Part shown: piece after piece, positions 46,301-53,987 of the stretch | How positions within the stretch are numbered: the stretch's first letter is position 1 | How the letters are laid out: each line of letters opens with the position of its first letter | NCBI RefSeq assembly: GCF_041027365.1 | Contig: NZ_JBFTEH010000005.1 | Span: forward strand, 1 to 64,000 | Reading direction: 5' to 3' | Source of the DNA: VKMB-3413 sp041027365 | GTDB taxonomy: Bacteria > Pseudomonadota > Alphaproteobacteria > Rhizobiales > Rhizobiaceae | DNA length: 64,000 bases | Program-made: the position numbers and the translations under genes | Notes under the pieces: model-generated | Database searches by the model: none | What the model was told of the DNA's origin: nothing | The model's input: only the letters and a program-made list of their open reading frames with translations

Positions 46301-46477
46301 GACCGTCGCGCCGGGCATCGAGGCCGAGACCACCATCGTCTTGATGGTGAAGTTCGGATCCTCCTCGCGGCCGAGGTTGATGTAGGAGAGGATGCCCGCG
46401 AGGCAGGCGACCAGCATGAGGAACCAGATCATCGAGCGATGATGCAGCGCCCAGTCGGAGAGGTTGAACGACTTCAC
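43385..46477 (-). CDS. RND-family efflux pump permease
   Basis: The 1030-residue product has the 12-helix RND layout with two large periplasmic loops. Landmarks are the N-terminal FNLSDWALHHRSMIWFLML, GREEDPNFTIKTMVV and SLGALIIALGLLVDDAMIAIE with the paired membrane acidic residues of the proton relay. It belongs to the HAE/heavy-metal-like exporter branch that pumps drugs or organic toxins through a periplasmic adaptor. The GTG start at 46477 overlaps the stop of the adaptor gene as GTGA. It is the last gene of the operon, and no outer-membrane channel gene is adjacent. Confidence 0.93.
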   Translation of the reverse strand: MKSFNLSDWALHHRSMIWFLMLVACLAGILSYINLGREEDPNFTIKTMVVSASMPGATVKEMTEQVTDRIEKKLQELDSLDYTRSITTPGQTVVFVNLLPTTKAAAVPDVWKKVRDKMADIRSTFPSEFQGFSFNDEFGDVYGNIYAFTADGISQRQLRDYVEDVRTQILQLKEAGKVELVGEQDEAIYLEFSLRKIAGLGLDQQSIINTLQAQNAIAPSGVIQSGPERIIVRVSGQYTSEKSLEAVNLRVNDRFFKLSDVATITRTYKNPPSTLFRFNGQPAIGLAIGMRQGGNIVDFGKALKREMARIVTELPVGVGVHQVADQSAVVQESVGGFTRALFEAVAIVLAVSFVSLGFRAGFVVTLSIPLVLAMTFIGMEYAGLNLQRISLGALIIALGLLVDDAMIAIETMVSRLEIGESREKAASFAWTSIAFPMLSGTLVTVAGFLPIGFNNSNAGEYTFSLFVVIAMALLLSWIVAVLFTPLIGVMILPKSMHRHDAKPGMVRRAFESVLRTTMRFRWITILVTVALFAGSIYGMKFVQQQFFPSSDRPELVVDFTLRHNASIADTKAQMDKLEATFPGNEDIDHWSSYVGRSAERFILAYDVQPSNPFFGQEVIVTKNLEARERVRAEIQKFAREHLVGTDVYVKNLELGPPVGRPVQYRLGGPDIEVVRDKARDLAAIMASDDRLTSIVMDWNEPARVLKVEILQDKARQLGITSQEIASRLNSVLDGTTITNIRDGIYLVPVIARGAKSDRDSIDAIENLQLTNSKGVAIPLASLVSFGYTYEDPIIYSRSRIPTITVSGAINGPAQPATIVSALAPKIAAFEKALPPGYHVAIGGAVESSAESQGPIAAVVPIMLIAMLTLIMIQMQSFRALFVVLCAAPLGLIGVVAALVPSGAPLGFVAILGVLALVGILIRNSIILVHQIDVLRDEGMHPWWAVFRASEMRARPILLTAAAASLALIPISREVFWGPMAYAMMGGIIAGTLITLLFIPALYLVVFRVRRPQDGEGEPETTPAAEPAGAA

Positions 46478-47580
46478 GACGCAAGGCCCTCCGAAAGCGT
46501 GACCTTCTGCCCTTCCTCGAGGCTGTGAACGCCGGCCGTGACGAGGATGGCGCCGGTCTGAAGGCCGGAATCGAGGATGATCCGCCCGCCGGTATCGCGA
46601 TGCGTGACGACCGCCTGGCGATGGACGGTCTTCGTCTTCGGATCGACGGTCCAGACCATCGTCTTGCCACCCTCCGTCAGGATCGCGCTCGGCGGGATCA
46701 GCACCACCGGCTTCTCCGCCTTCTCGGCCGGGATGGCGGTGATCAGTGCCCCCAGCCGGAAGGCGTCCGGCGGGTTGTCGAGGAGGATGCGGACGCGGTT
46801 GGTGCGGGTCACCGCATCGGCCTGCGGCGCGATCTCGCGAACCTTGCCGCTCACCTTCAGCGACGGCGCGATCTGCAGCACGACCTCGAAGGGCGAGCCG
46901 ACCGAAAGGCCGCCGATCTCGGAGGCCGGAATGTCGACCACCGCCTCGCGCTGGTCGGTGCGGGCGAGCTTGAACACCGTCGCACCGGCGGCCACCACCT
47001 GGCCGACATCCGCGTCGCGCTCGGTGATGACGCCCGCAAACGGCGCCGTCAGGACGGCGTAGGACAAGGCGTTCTCGGCCTTCGCCAACTGCGCCTTGGC
47101 GCTGACGAGATCGGCTTCGGCGGCGCTGAAGCTCTGGTTGGCGCTGTCGAGGTCGGCCTGCGAGACCGTCTTGTTGTCGTTGAACAGCGCCTGCGCCCGC
47201 TGCTGGCTGGCCTTGGCCGTGCGCGCGGCGATCTTGGCGTTGGCGAGCTGTGCGCGCGCCGAACGGACATCGGCGTTCAGCGTCTCGGCGTCGACCGCTG
47301 CGAGTTCCTGGCCCTTCTCGACCCGTTCGCCGACATCGACGGCGCGCGAGACGATGCGGCCGAGCGTGCGGAAGCCGAGCGCCGTTTCGAAGCGCGGCTC
47401 GATCGTGCCGGAATAGCCGAGCCCCTGCGGGTCGGTCGGCGCGACGGTGACGGTGAGGACCGGGCGCGGCGGCGGCGGGGCCGAGGGCTCGTCGCCCGAC
47501 CCGCTGCAGGCCGACAGGGCGACGGCGACGACGACGATGGCCGCGCCGCCGCGAAGGCTGGAGCGTCTCGACGCGATCAT
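46474..47580 (-). CDS. RND efflux adaptor (membrane fusion) lipoprotein, second of two
   Basis: The 368-residue product has a lipobox, ALSACSGSG. The adaptor body follows: a lipoyl half (LGFRTLGRIVSRAVDVGERVEKGQELAAVD), a coiled-coil hairpin (ANAKIAARTAKASQQRAQALFNDNK), and a beta-barrel. It bridges the RND permease to an outer-membrane channel. It overlaps the first adaptor gene and the permease gene by four bases each. Confidence 0.92.
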   Translation of the reverse strand: MIASRRSSLRGGAAIVVVAVALSACSGSGDEPSAPPPPRPVLTVTVAPTDPQGLGYSGTIEPRFETALGFRTLGRIVSRAVDVGERVEKGQELAAVDAETLNADVRSARAQLANAKIAARTAKASQQRAQALFNDNKTVSQADLDSANQSFSAAEADLVSAKAQLAKAENALSYAVLTAPFAGVITERDADVGQVVAAGATVFKLARTDQREAVVDIPASEIGGLSVGSPFEVVLQIAPSLKVSGKVREIAPQADAVTRTNRVRILLDNPPDAFRLGALITAIPAEKAEKPVVLIPPSAILTEGGKTMVWTVDPKTKTVHRQAVVTHRDTGGRIILDSGLQTGAILVTAGVHSLEEGQKVTLSEGLAS

Positions 47581-48680
47581 CGGCGCACCTCGTCCGTGGC
47601 GGCGACGAGCTTTGGCTTCTCGCCCGGCCGCACCAGCTGCGATCCGGCCGTGACGACCCGGTCGCCCTCCTTGAGGCCGCTCTGCACCAGGATGCGGTCG
47701 CTCTGATAGGCCTCGACGGTGATCGGCGTCAGCACCGCCTTGCCGTCCTCACCCACCACCCAGACGGCGGGCTTGCCGTCCTTCACCATCAGCGCCGTCC
47801 AGGGCAGGAAGATCGCCTTCCCGGTCGTCGCGTCGGGATCGCGCCCGACCACGGCGGAGCCGAGCGTCATCTGCGGCGGCGGGTCGTCGAGCGCGAGCTT
47901 GACCTGCACGGTGCCGGTGCTGGTATCGATCAGCGGCGAGACCTCGCGGATGTGCCCGACCGCGGTCACCGAGGGGTCGGAGACCAGGGCGACATCGATC
48001 GCGGCCGGCTTCTTGCTGCCGATGAGGAGCTGTTCCTGGATCTGGAAGACGGCGTCCTTGGCACCGCTCTGGGCGAAGCCGAAGGCCGCCTGGGCGGCGC
48101 TGACCACCTGGCCGGGATCGACGCTGCGGCTGGTGATGACGCCCGCCGCATCCGCCTTCAGGACCGTGTCGGCGAGATTGGTCCTGGCGGTGGTCAGATC
48201 CGCATTGGCGGTGTCGACGGCGCTCTGTGCGGCCGACAGCGCCTTCTCCGCCTGGTCGTACTCGCTGCGGGTGGTGAAGCCCTTGGCGAGGAGCTGCTTC
48301 TGACGGTCGAAGGCGGACTGCGCCTGCGACAGCTGCGCGTTCGCCGAGCCGACGGCCGCCTTCGCCGCCGCGACGTCCGCCTGCTGCTGGGTCGGGTCGA
48401 TCTTGGCGAGCACCGTTCCCGGCTCGACGTGATCGCCGACATCGGCGTCGACCTCGGTCACCCGGCCGCTGGTCTTGAAGGACAGGGTCGAGGAATAGCG
48501 CGCGACGACCTCGCCGGTGAGCGCGATCGTGCGGCCGAAGCTCTTCGACTGGGCGGTGACGTAGGCGACCGGCTCGGGCGGGGACGGCGGAGTCTCCTGC
48601 TGGCTGCAGCCGGCGAGAAGAACGACCGCCGCGGCAGCAGCGGCCGGAGGGAACGCACGCGGGAACAGACTGTTCGACAT
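47577..48680 (-). CDS. RND efflux adaptor (membrane fusion) lipoprotein, first of two
   Basis: The 367-residue product has the lipobox LLAGCSQQE and the adaptor layout: LSFKTSGRVTEVDADVGDHVEPGTVLAKID, then a long Ala/Gln-rich coiled-coil hairpin (about 100-165), then a barrel. Two different adaptors in one operon recall TriABC, where both are needed. I use ATG 48680; a GTG at 48689 is an alternative. It is the first gene of the efflux operon, divergent from the MarR regulator gene. Confidence 0.91.
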   Translation of the reverse strand: MSNSLFPRAFPPAAAAAAVVLLAGCSQQETPPSPPEPVAYVTAQSKSFGRTIALTGEVVARYSSTLSFKTSGRVTEVDADVGDHVEPGTVLAKIDPTQQQADVAAAKAAVGSANAQLSQAQSAFDRQKQLLAKGFTTRSEYDQAEKALSAAQSAVDTANADLTTARTNLADTVLKADAAGVITSRSVDPGQVVSAAQAAFGFAQSGAKDAVFQIQEQLLIGSKKPAAIDVALVSDPSVTAVGHIREVSPLIDTSTGTVQVKLALDDPPPQMTLGSAVVGRDPDATTGKAIFLPWTALMVKDGKPAVWVVGEDGKAVLTPITVEAYQSDRILVQSGLKEGDRVVTAGSQLVRPGEKPKLVAATDEVRR

Positions 48681-48697
48681 GGACGCCACCGTCCGCT

Positions 48698-48725
48698 TTG
48701 CTTATTAATGAAATTACTCTATCAT
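48698..48725 (+). promoter_or_regulatory. Probable sigma-70 promoter of the MarR gene in an AT-rich divergent spacer
   Basis: TTGCTT (48698-48703) and TATCAT (48720-48725) are separated by 16 bases. The spacer carries the small palindrome TAAT-GAA-ATTA, a plausible MarR-type operator half-site arrangement. The spacer is only 74 bases between divergent starts, so one regulator site could control both the efflux operon and the regulator. Confidence 0.55.
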
Positions 48726-48754
48726 CGAGATATACGGAGGAAGAGGAATAGTCA

Positions 48755-49219
48755 ATGGCCGGCAAATCATCGGCACGCGGAGGATGCGGCATCGGAAACG
48801 GCCGCTATGCCGAGTTCGCGCGGCTCTTCAAGGACATGATCCGGACCGCCGTCACCCTCGACCGGGAACTCGCGGCGAAGTTCGGCCTGGCGCTCACCGA
48901 CCTGATGTGCCTGGTGTATCTGAAGGAGTGCGAGGGGCCGGCGAACGCCAAGATGGTGGCCGAGAACGTCAATCTCTCGACCGGCGCGACGACCGCCCTG
49001 CTCGACCGGCTGGAACGCGACGGCTTCATCGAGCGCAAGCCCAATCCCGCCGACCGCCGCGGCATCATCATCGGCCTCGTGGAGGAGAGGGCCGGCCCTG
49101 TGCTGGACGAGCATCTGCATCTGCGCGACCGGCTGCATGGCGCCTATGACAGCCTGTCCGAGGCGGAAGCCGACGCCGTCCTGCGCTTCATGCGGGCGCT
49201 GGCGACCTCCGAGGTCTGA
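48755..49219 (+). CDS. MarR-family transcriptional regulator of the efflux operon
   Basis: The 154-residue product has a winged-helix core: MCLVYLKECEGPANAKMVAENVNLSTGATTALLDRLERDGFIERKPNPADRR, including the DxR wing motif of MarR proteins. MarR regulators are dimeric repressors released by small phenolic or lipophilic ligands. It is divergent from the two-adaptor RND operon, the usual arrangement for a local repressor. A GAGGA box precedes ATG 48755. Confidence 0.9.
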   Translation: MAGKSSARGGCGIGNGRYAEFARLFKDMIRTAVTLDRELAAKFGLALTDLMCLVYLKECEGPANAKMVAENVNLSTGATTALLDRLERDGFIERKPNPADRRGIIIGLVEERAGPVLDEHLHLRDRLHGAYDSLSEAEADAVLRFMRALATSEV

Positions 49220-49250
49220 CAGGCGGCGCTCCGTGGCGCGCCTTCACCGG

Positions 49251-50045
49251 CTACAGGGCCGCGAGCGCCGGATCGCCATAGGCGACGAAGTGCGGATTGG
49301 CGAAGTCGACGTCGCTCGCTTGGCCCCGCTTGTTGTAGACGAGCGGCGCACCATCGAGCGTCGTGACGAGGCCGCCCGCCGCGCGCAGCACAGCGTCGCC
49401 CGCCGCCGTGTCCCACTCCATCGTCCGGCCGAGCCGTGGATAGATGTCCGCCTCGCCGGAAGCGAGAAGGCAGAACTTCAGCGACGAACCGCGCGAGACG
49501 AAGCGCTCGACCGAAAAGCGCGACAGCCACGCCTCGGTCTCCGCCGAGCCGTGCGAGCGGCTGCCGACGGCGATCAGCGCCTCTGGCGCCGCGCGCGTAT
49601 GGATCGGCTGGAGGGTTCCCGGGACATGGTCTTCGACGGCGGCGCGGAAGGCGCCCTTCCCGCGCGAGCCGGCCCACAAGGCGCCGATGGCAGGCGCATA
49701 GACCACTCCCGCCACCGGCACGCCCGCCTCGACGAGCGCGATGTTGACGGTGAAGTCGCCGTTGCGGTTCACGAACTCCTTGGTGCCGTCGAGCGGGTCG
49801 ACCAGGAACAGCGTCTCCGCCTCGGCCGGCACGCGACCCGCCGCCATCGCCTCTTCGGCGACGATCGTCACCTCGGGCGCCGCAGCACGCAGACGCTCGA
49901 GGATGACCCGCTCGGAGCGCAGATCCGCGTCGGTGACCGGCGAGGCGTCGCTCTTCGTGCCGGCGGAGAAGTCCGTGCCGTAAACGGCCATCACCTCCCG
50001 GCCGCCTTCCAATGCGATGGCGATGAGCGTGTCGAGCCTGACCAA
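49251..50045 (-). CDS. cysQ: 3'(2'),5'-bisphosphate nucleotidase CysQ
   Basis: The 264-residue product belongs to the inositol monophosphatase superfamily: KSDASPVTDADLRSE, EEA (metal-ligand Glu) and VDPLDGTKEFVNRNGDFTVNIALVE, where DPLDGTKEF is the CysQ form of the DPIDGT motif, then WDTAAGDAVL. It removes the 3'-phosphate from PAP(S), recycling the by-product of sulfate assimilation. No ATG fits, so I use the TTG at 50045, which has AAGGA 7 bases upstream and gives the family N-terminus VRLDTLIAIALEGG. It is convergent with the MarR gene. Confidence 0.9.
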   Translation of the reverse strand: MVRLDTLIAIALEGGREVMAVYGTDFSAGTKSDASPVTDADLRSERVILERLRAAAPEVTIVAEEAMAAGRVPAEAETLFLVDPLDGTKEFVNRNGDFTVNIALVEAGVPVAGVVYAPAIGALWAGSRGKGAFRAAVEDHVPGTLQPIHTRAAPEALIAVGSRSHGSAETEAWLSRFSVERFVSRGSSLKFCLLASGEADIYPRLGRTMEWDTAAGDAVLRAAGGLVTTLDGAPLVYNKRGQASDVDFANPHFVAYGDPALAAL

Positions 50046-50080
50046 GAGCTTGTCCTTCGGGCGGGAGGAAGGGTGCGGGA

Positions 50081-50842
50081 TCAGATCGATCCGGCTTCGA
50101 CCATGTAGTTGTTGGCGGTGCACATCGCCGCGTCGTCCGAGGCGAGGAACAGCACCATGCGGACGACGAACACCGGCTCGATCAGGTCCGGCAGGCACTG
50201 GCGGGCGCGGTGCCGCTCGATCGCCTCCTCGGTGACCCACAGCTCCTTCTGCCGCTCCGTCATGATCCAGCCCGGCACGACCGTGTTGACCCGGATACGG
50301 TGCTTGCCGAGGTCGCGGGCGAAGGAGCGCGTCATGCCGTGCACCGCCGCCTTGGCGGTGGTGTAGGCCGGCATGCCGCCGGCCGCCTCCCACCAGGAGT
50401 TGGAACCCATGTTGACGATCGAGCCGCCGCCGGCCCGGATCATGCCGGGCGCGACCGCCTGGATGGCGAAGAAGAAATGCCGGAGATTGGTCGCCATGCG
50501 CTCGTCGAAATAGTCGGGCGTGACGCTATCCCAGCCGTGCCGGTCGTCGCGCGCGGCATTGTTGACCAGCACCGCTGCCGGACCGTTTGTCGCCTCCAGC
50601 GTGCCGAAGGCGCGCTGCAGGTCGGAAATGTCGCGCAGGTCACAGCGCTCGAAGGCGACGCTCCCGCCCGCCCCGGCGAGTTCCGCCCGCAGGGTCTCGC
50701 CGCGCTCGGCGTCGAGATCGACGAAGCCGACCTTTGCGCCCTGCTGCGCGAAGGCCCGCACCATTTCGGCGCCGATGCCCGACGCGCCGCCGGTGACAAG
50801 GACGCTCTTGCCCTCAAGGCTCGGATAGGTGGCGAACTGCAT
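50081..50842 (-). CDS. Short-chain dehydrogenase/reductase, sugar-type
   Basis: The 253-residue product is a classical SDR: GGASGIG (NAD(P) loop, about 18-24), NNAARDD, catalytic Ser in MGSNSWW and YTTAKAAVHG (Tyr, Lys). The extra WW after Ser and its place between cysQ and an FGGY kinase suggest an aldose or polyol substrate, but this is not certain. The start MQFATYPSLEGK at 50842 is chosen; the open frame continues upstream without SDR similarity. It lies 36 bases upstream of cysQ on the same strand. Confidence 0.87.
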   Translation of the reverse strand: MQFATYPSLEGKSVLVTGGASGIGAEMVRAFAQQGAKVGFVDLDAERGETLRAELAGAGGSVAFERCDLRDISDLQRAFGTLEATNGPAAVLVNNAARDDRHGWDSVTPDYFDERMATNLRHFFFAIQAVAPGMIRAGGGSIVNMGSNSWWEAAGGMPAYTTAKAAVHGMTRSFARDLGKHRIRVNTVVPGWIMTERQKELWVTEEAIERHRARQCLPDLIEPVFVVRMVLFLASDDAAMCTANNYMVEAGSI

Positions 50843-51056
50843 CGGGTTCTGTCTCCTTCTGTCGGACCTGCGGCGTAAACGGCGCGGCACCGAGGTGTCG
50901 CGCTTCGCGGCGGAGCTAGCACGACGCGCGACGGCTTGGCGAGCGCAGCGGATCGAGCGCGGCAGCCGGATACGGCCGGACGTCCCTCTGAGGCAACGAA
51001 GGAAGGGTTTTTTCAGGCAATGGGCGGTGCGGTCGGCCGCTGCATGACGGTCGCGC

Positions 51057-52706
51057 CTAACGCTCCGCCGCTCCCGCCTCGCGCATCGTCTTGCGAACCT
51101 GCCGTTCGCAGCGCTGCAGCAGGAGGAACGCCTCGTATTTCGCATCATGGAAGGCGGCGATCGCCCCGCCGGCCGGCCGGACCGTCTCGCCCACCCGGCA
51201 CATGGCCGCCGCCGCCGCGGTAAGGCTCGGCTGGCGTCCGGAGGCGACCGCGCCGAGCATCGCGCTGCCGAGGAGCACCGGTTCGCGCGTCGCCGGCAGC
51301 GCGACCGGCAGCCCGGTCGCATCGGCGAGGATACGCCGCACCAGGGGCGAGCGTGCGGCACCGCCGGAGACGACGATCGCGCCGAAGGTGACGCCCTTCT
51401 CGCCGTTCGCCTCGACGATCTGGCGGGTTCCGTAGCAGAGGCCGCAGAGCCCGGCGACGAACAGCCGGGCGAGGTCGTCGATGCCGCTCTCGAGCGTCAG
51501 GCCGGAGAGGATCGCGGTCGCCTCCGGGTCGGCGCCTGGCGAGCGGTGGCCGAGGAATTCCGGCACGATGTGGACGTCCGCCGCAAGCCGGGCCGCCGCC
51601 TCGACCGAGCCCGCCAGCGACAGTGCCCGCTGTTCCAGGAAGTCCAGCAGCGCCATCCCCGCCGCCTGCGCCAGGGATTGCGCCTCGGCGAAGGCGGGAT
51701 GCAGCGACACCAGATGGTCGAGTGCCGCGCCGAAGGCGGACTGACCACCTTCCAACAGCCAGTAGCCCGGCACCATCGCGCCGAAATACGGGCCCCAGAC
51801 ACCGCCGACGAAGGCCGGCTCGCGCGTCAGCGCCATGGTGCAGGACGAGGTGCCCATGATGAAGGCGAGTTCGCGGGTCGGATCGGAGGACTCTCCGGAC
51901 GGCGTGCTGCCGCCGAGCGTGCCGACGCCCCCGGCATGGGCGTCGATCAGGGAAGCGCCGACCGGCGTGCCCGCAACGAGGCCGAGTTCGGCCGCCGCCG
52001 CCTCGGTCAGGCCGCACCCGAGAGGCGTCGCGATGTCGACGACGCCCGTGCCGATGCGGGCGAACCCCTCGTCGACGAATTCGCCGAGCCCGGCGACGCG
52101 GAAGAACTCCGGGTCCCAGCGGCGCTCATGCGCGAGATAGGTCCATTTGCAGGTGACGGTGCAGACCGAGCGGTCCGTCGAGCCGGTGGCGCGAAAGGAG
52201 AGATAGTCGGCAAGGTCGAAGAAATGCCCGGCGCGCGCGAAGGTCTCCGGCTTGTTCTCCTTCAGCCAGAGGAGCTTCGGCGCCTCCATCTCAGGCGAGA
52301 TCGCGCCGCCGACATATTTCAGGACCGGATGGCGGGTGGCGTTGATGCGCGCTGTCTGGGCGAGCGCCCGGTGGTCCATCCAGACAATGACGTTGCGGTT
52401 GGGATCCTCGGACGGGCCGACGGGAAGCGGTTCCCCGTCCGGTCCGACCACCACCAGCGAGCAGGTGGCGTCGAAGCCGAGGCCCTTGACCGTTTCCGGC
52501 GCGATCCCGGCCGTGCCGAGCGCCTCGCGCACGCTGGCGCAGATCGCCTGCCAGATGTCCTCCGACGACTGTTCGACCACATGGCCGTCCTCGCGCCAGA
52601 TCCTGATCGGCCGCTTGGCGGCGGCGAGCAGCGTCCCGGCCGCGTCGAACAGCCCGGCACGGGCACTGCCCGTCCCGACGTCGATGCCGAGAAACACCTC
52701 AGCCAT
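51057..52706 (-). CDS. FGGY-family pentulose kinase (D-ribulokinase-like)
   Basis: The 549-residue product starts MAEVFLGIDVGTGSARAGLFD, the first phosphate motif, with FDATCSLVVV and IMGTSSCTMAL typical of the FGGY pentulose kinase group, and GGAARSPLVRRILADATG near the C-terminus. Such kinases phosphorylate D-ribulose, L-ribulose or related ketopentoses. ATG 52706 follows GGGAGG by 5 bases. It is upstream of the SDR gene, 214 bases away, which may form a small sugar pathway with it. The sugar is inferred only. Confidence 0.88.
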   Translation of the reverse strand: MAEVFLGIDVGTGSARAGLFDAAGTLLAAAKRPIRIWREDGHVVEQSSEDIWQAICASVREALGTAGIAPETVKGLGFDATCSLVVVGPDGEPLPVGPSEDPNRNVIVWMDHRALAQTARINATRHPVLKYVGGAISPEMEAPKLLWLKENKPETFARAGHFFDLADYLSFRATGSTDRSVCTVTCKWTYLAHERRWDPEFFRVAGLGEFVDEGFARIGTGVVDIATPLGCGLTEAAAAELGLVAGTPVGASLIDAHAGGVGTLGGSTPSGESSDPTRELAFIMGTSSCTMALTREPAFVGGVWGPYFGAMVPGYWLLEGGQSAFGAALDHLVSLHPAFAEAQSLAQAAGMALLDFLEQRALSLAGSVEAAARLAADVHIVPEFLGHRSPGADPEATAILSGLTLESGIDDLARLFVAGLCGLCYGTRQIVEANGEKGVTFGAIVVSGGAARSPLVRRILADATGLPVALPATREPVLLGSAMLGAVASGRQPSLTAAAAAMCRVGETVRPAGGAIAAFHDAKYEAFLLLQRCERQVRKTMREAGAAER

Positions 52707-52849
52707 GCCGCCTCCCCTTGTCATGGCAGCGACCTAGCCGGATTTCGCGTTCAAAGAAAAGGGGCCGGTCGGTTTCGCAAGGGTGGCTCGGGCGCTTGGG
52801 CGGCATCGACAGCGGCCGGTCGACGGCGCTGCTCTTGAAGCGCGGCAGA

Positions 52850-53785
52850 TCAGCGGGGCACGATCCGGAACGTCGCGATGGTCGCGCCCGGCGGCGCATC
52901 GCTGTCGCAATCGACATGGCTCCCGGCGACGTCGAGCGTCACCGCCCCCTTGAGCATGCAGTCGTCGGCAAAGGATTGCGGGATGCCGAAGCCGGCGAGC
53001 GTGTCGTAGAGGCGGCTGCGATATCCCTCGTGATCTCCGAGGCTGTGGGCGATTTCGGCGCGGATCGTGACCTCGCCGGTCGCGCCATCGAACCGCGCGG
53101 AGATCCAGTTCGGGTCCGACGCCCCCTGCTCTCCGAGCCGGCAGTCGGCATCGCCGCCGCTGCGCTCGCAGATCGCATTGCGCGGCATGAGTTCGCTCAG
53201 AAGGGCGGCGCGCCCCGCTGCGTGGCCGGCGGAGCTCCAGCGGGACCCGCTCTTCTCCGGGGAGGCTGCGCCCGTGCGGGTGCCTGCGGAACGGCCGACG
53301 CCCGAATCGTATCCGGCAGACGCCGGGGCGGCCAGGGAGCATCCCTCGACCGTTCGGGCCACCAGCGCGTCATTCTCCCGCAGATCGATGCGCGGGTCGC
53401 CCCAGCGGCGGATCGACAGCTTCGAACCGGTCTCGACTTCCTGGAGAAGCTGCCGATCAAGGCCCCAGAAGATCACCCGCCGTTCGACCTGATACTCCCC
53501 GTCTTCGACCGGCAGCACCAAAGCGGCACCGTCGATGTCGATGTCGAACCGCCGCTCCCGCCGCATGGCGCTCTGGCTGACGGTCTCGAACTGCTTCGAC
53601 CAGATGCCGAACTGCGCGTCCCGCCCCAGCTGGCAGCTGATCACGGCGCAGGTCTCGCCGCCGGCATCGCAGGCATAGGTCGCCTTCCAGTCGGCATCCC
53701 GCGTCTGCCGCCACTCCGCGGAAGCGGGACGGATGACGAAGAGCGCCGCGATCAGCGCGGCGACCAGATATGTCGAACTACGCAT
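52850..53785 (-). CDS. Exported protein of unknown function, 311 residues
   Basis: A signal peptide (to about residue 23, PASAEW) precedes a mature domain with six or more cysteines (ACDAGGETC, VISC, EGC, NAIC, DC), probably disulfide-bonded. A low-complexity Ser/Gly linker around 155-185 separates two halves, and the C-terminal half has beta-strand patterns. I do not recognise the family. It is divergent from the cyclase-TPR gene. Confidence 0.7.
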   Translation of the reverse strand: MRSSTYLVAALIAALFVIRPASAEWRQTRDADWKATYACDAGGETCAVISCQLGRDAQFGIWSKQFETVSQSAMRRERRFDIDIDGAALVLPVEDGEYQVERRVIFWGLDRQLLQEVETGSKLSIRRWGDPRIDLRENDALVARTVEGCSLAAPASAGYDSGVGRSAGTRTGAASPEKSGSRWSSAGHAAGRAALLSELMPRNAICERSGGDADCRLGEQGASDPNWISARFDGATGEVTIRAEIAHSLGDHEGYRSRLYDTLAGFGIPQSFADDCMLKGAVTLDVAGSHVDCDSDAPPGATIATFRIVPR

Positions 53786-53987
53786 CAGCTCTCAGCCTCG
53801 GACAAGCCATGGCTCTTCCTAGCCGAAATAGATTGATCCGGTCTTACGGCGGAAGGCGCACATGCCCCATGGGCATGGGATCGCGCTGACCTGCGGGACG
53901 CCGGGACCGGCATGTGAAGGACATGGCGCGCCAGCCGCCGTTCTGCTATTTCGTCAAGACGTTTCGTCAGTGGGGCGTAGATGAGCG

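Noticed and set aside
43658..46528. Plus-strand open frame of over 900 codons opposite the RND permease
   Set aside because: It is an antisense shadow; the RND permease on the minus strand is unambiguous.
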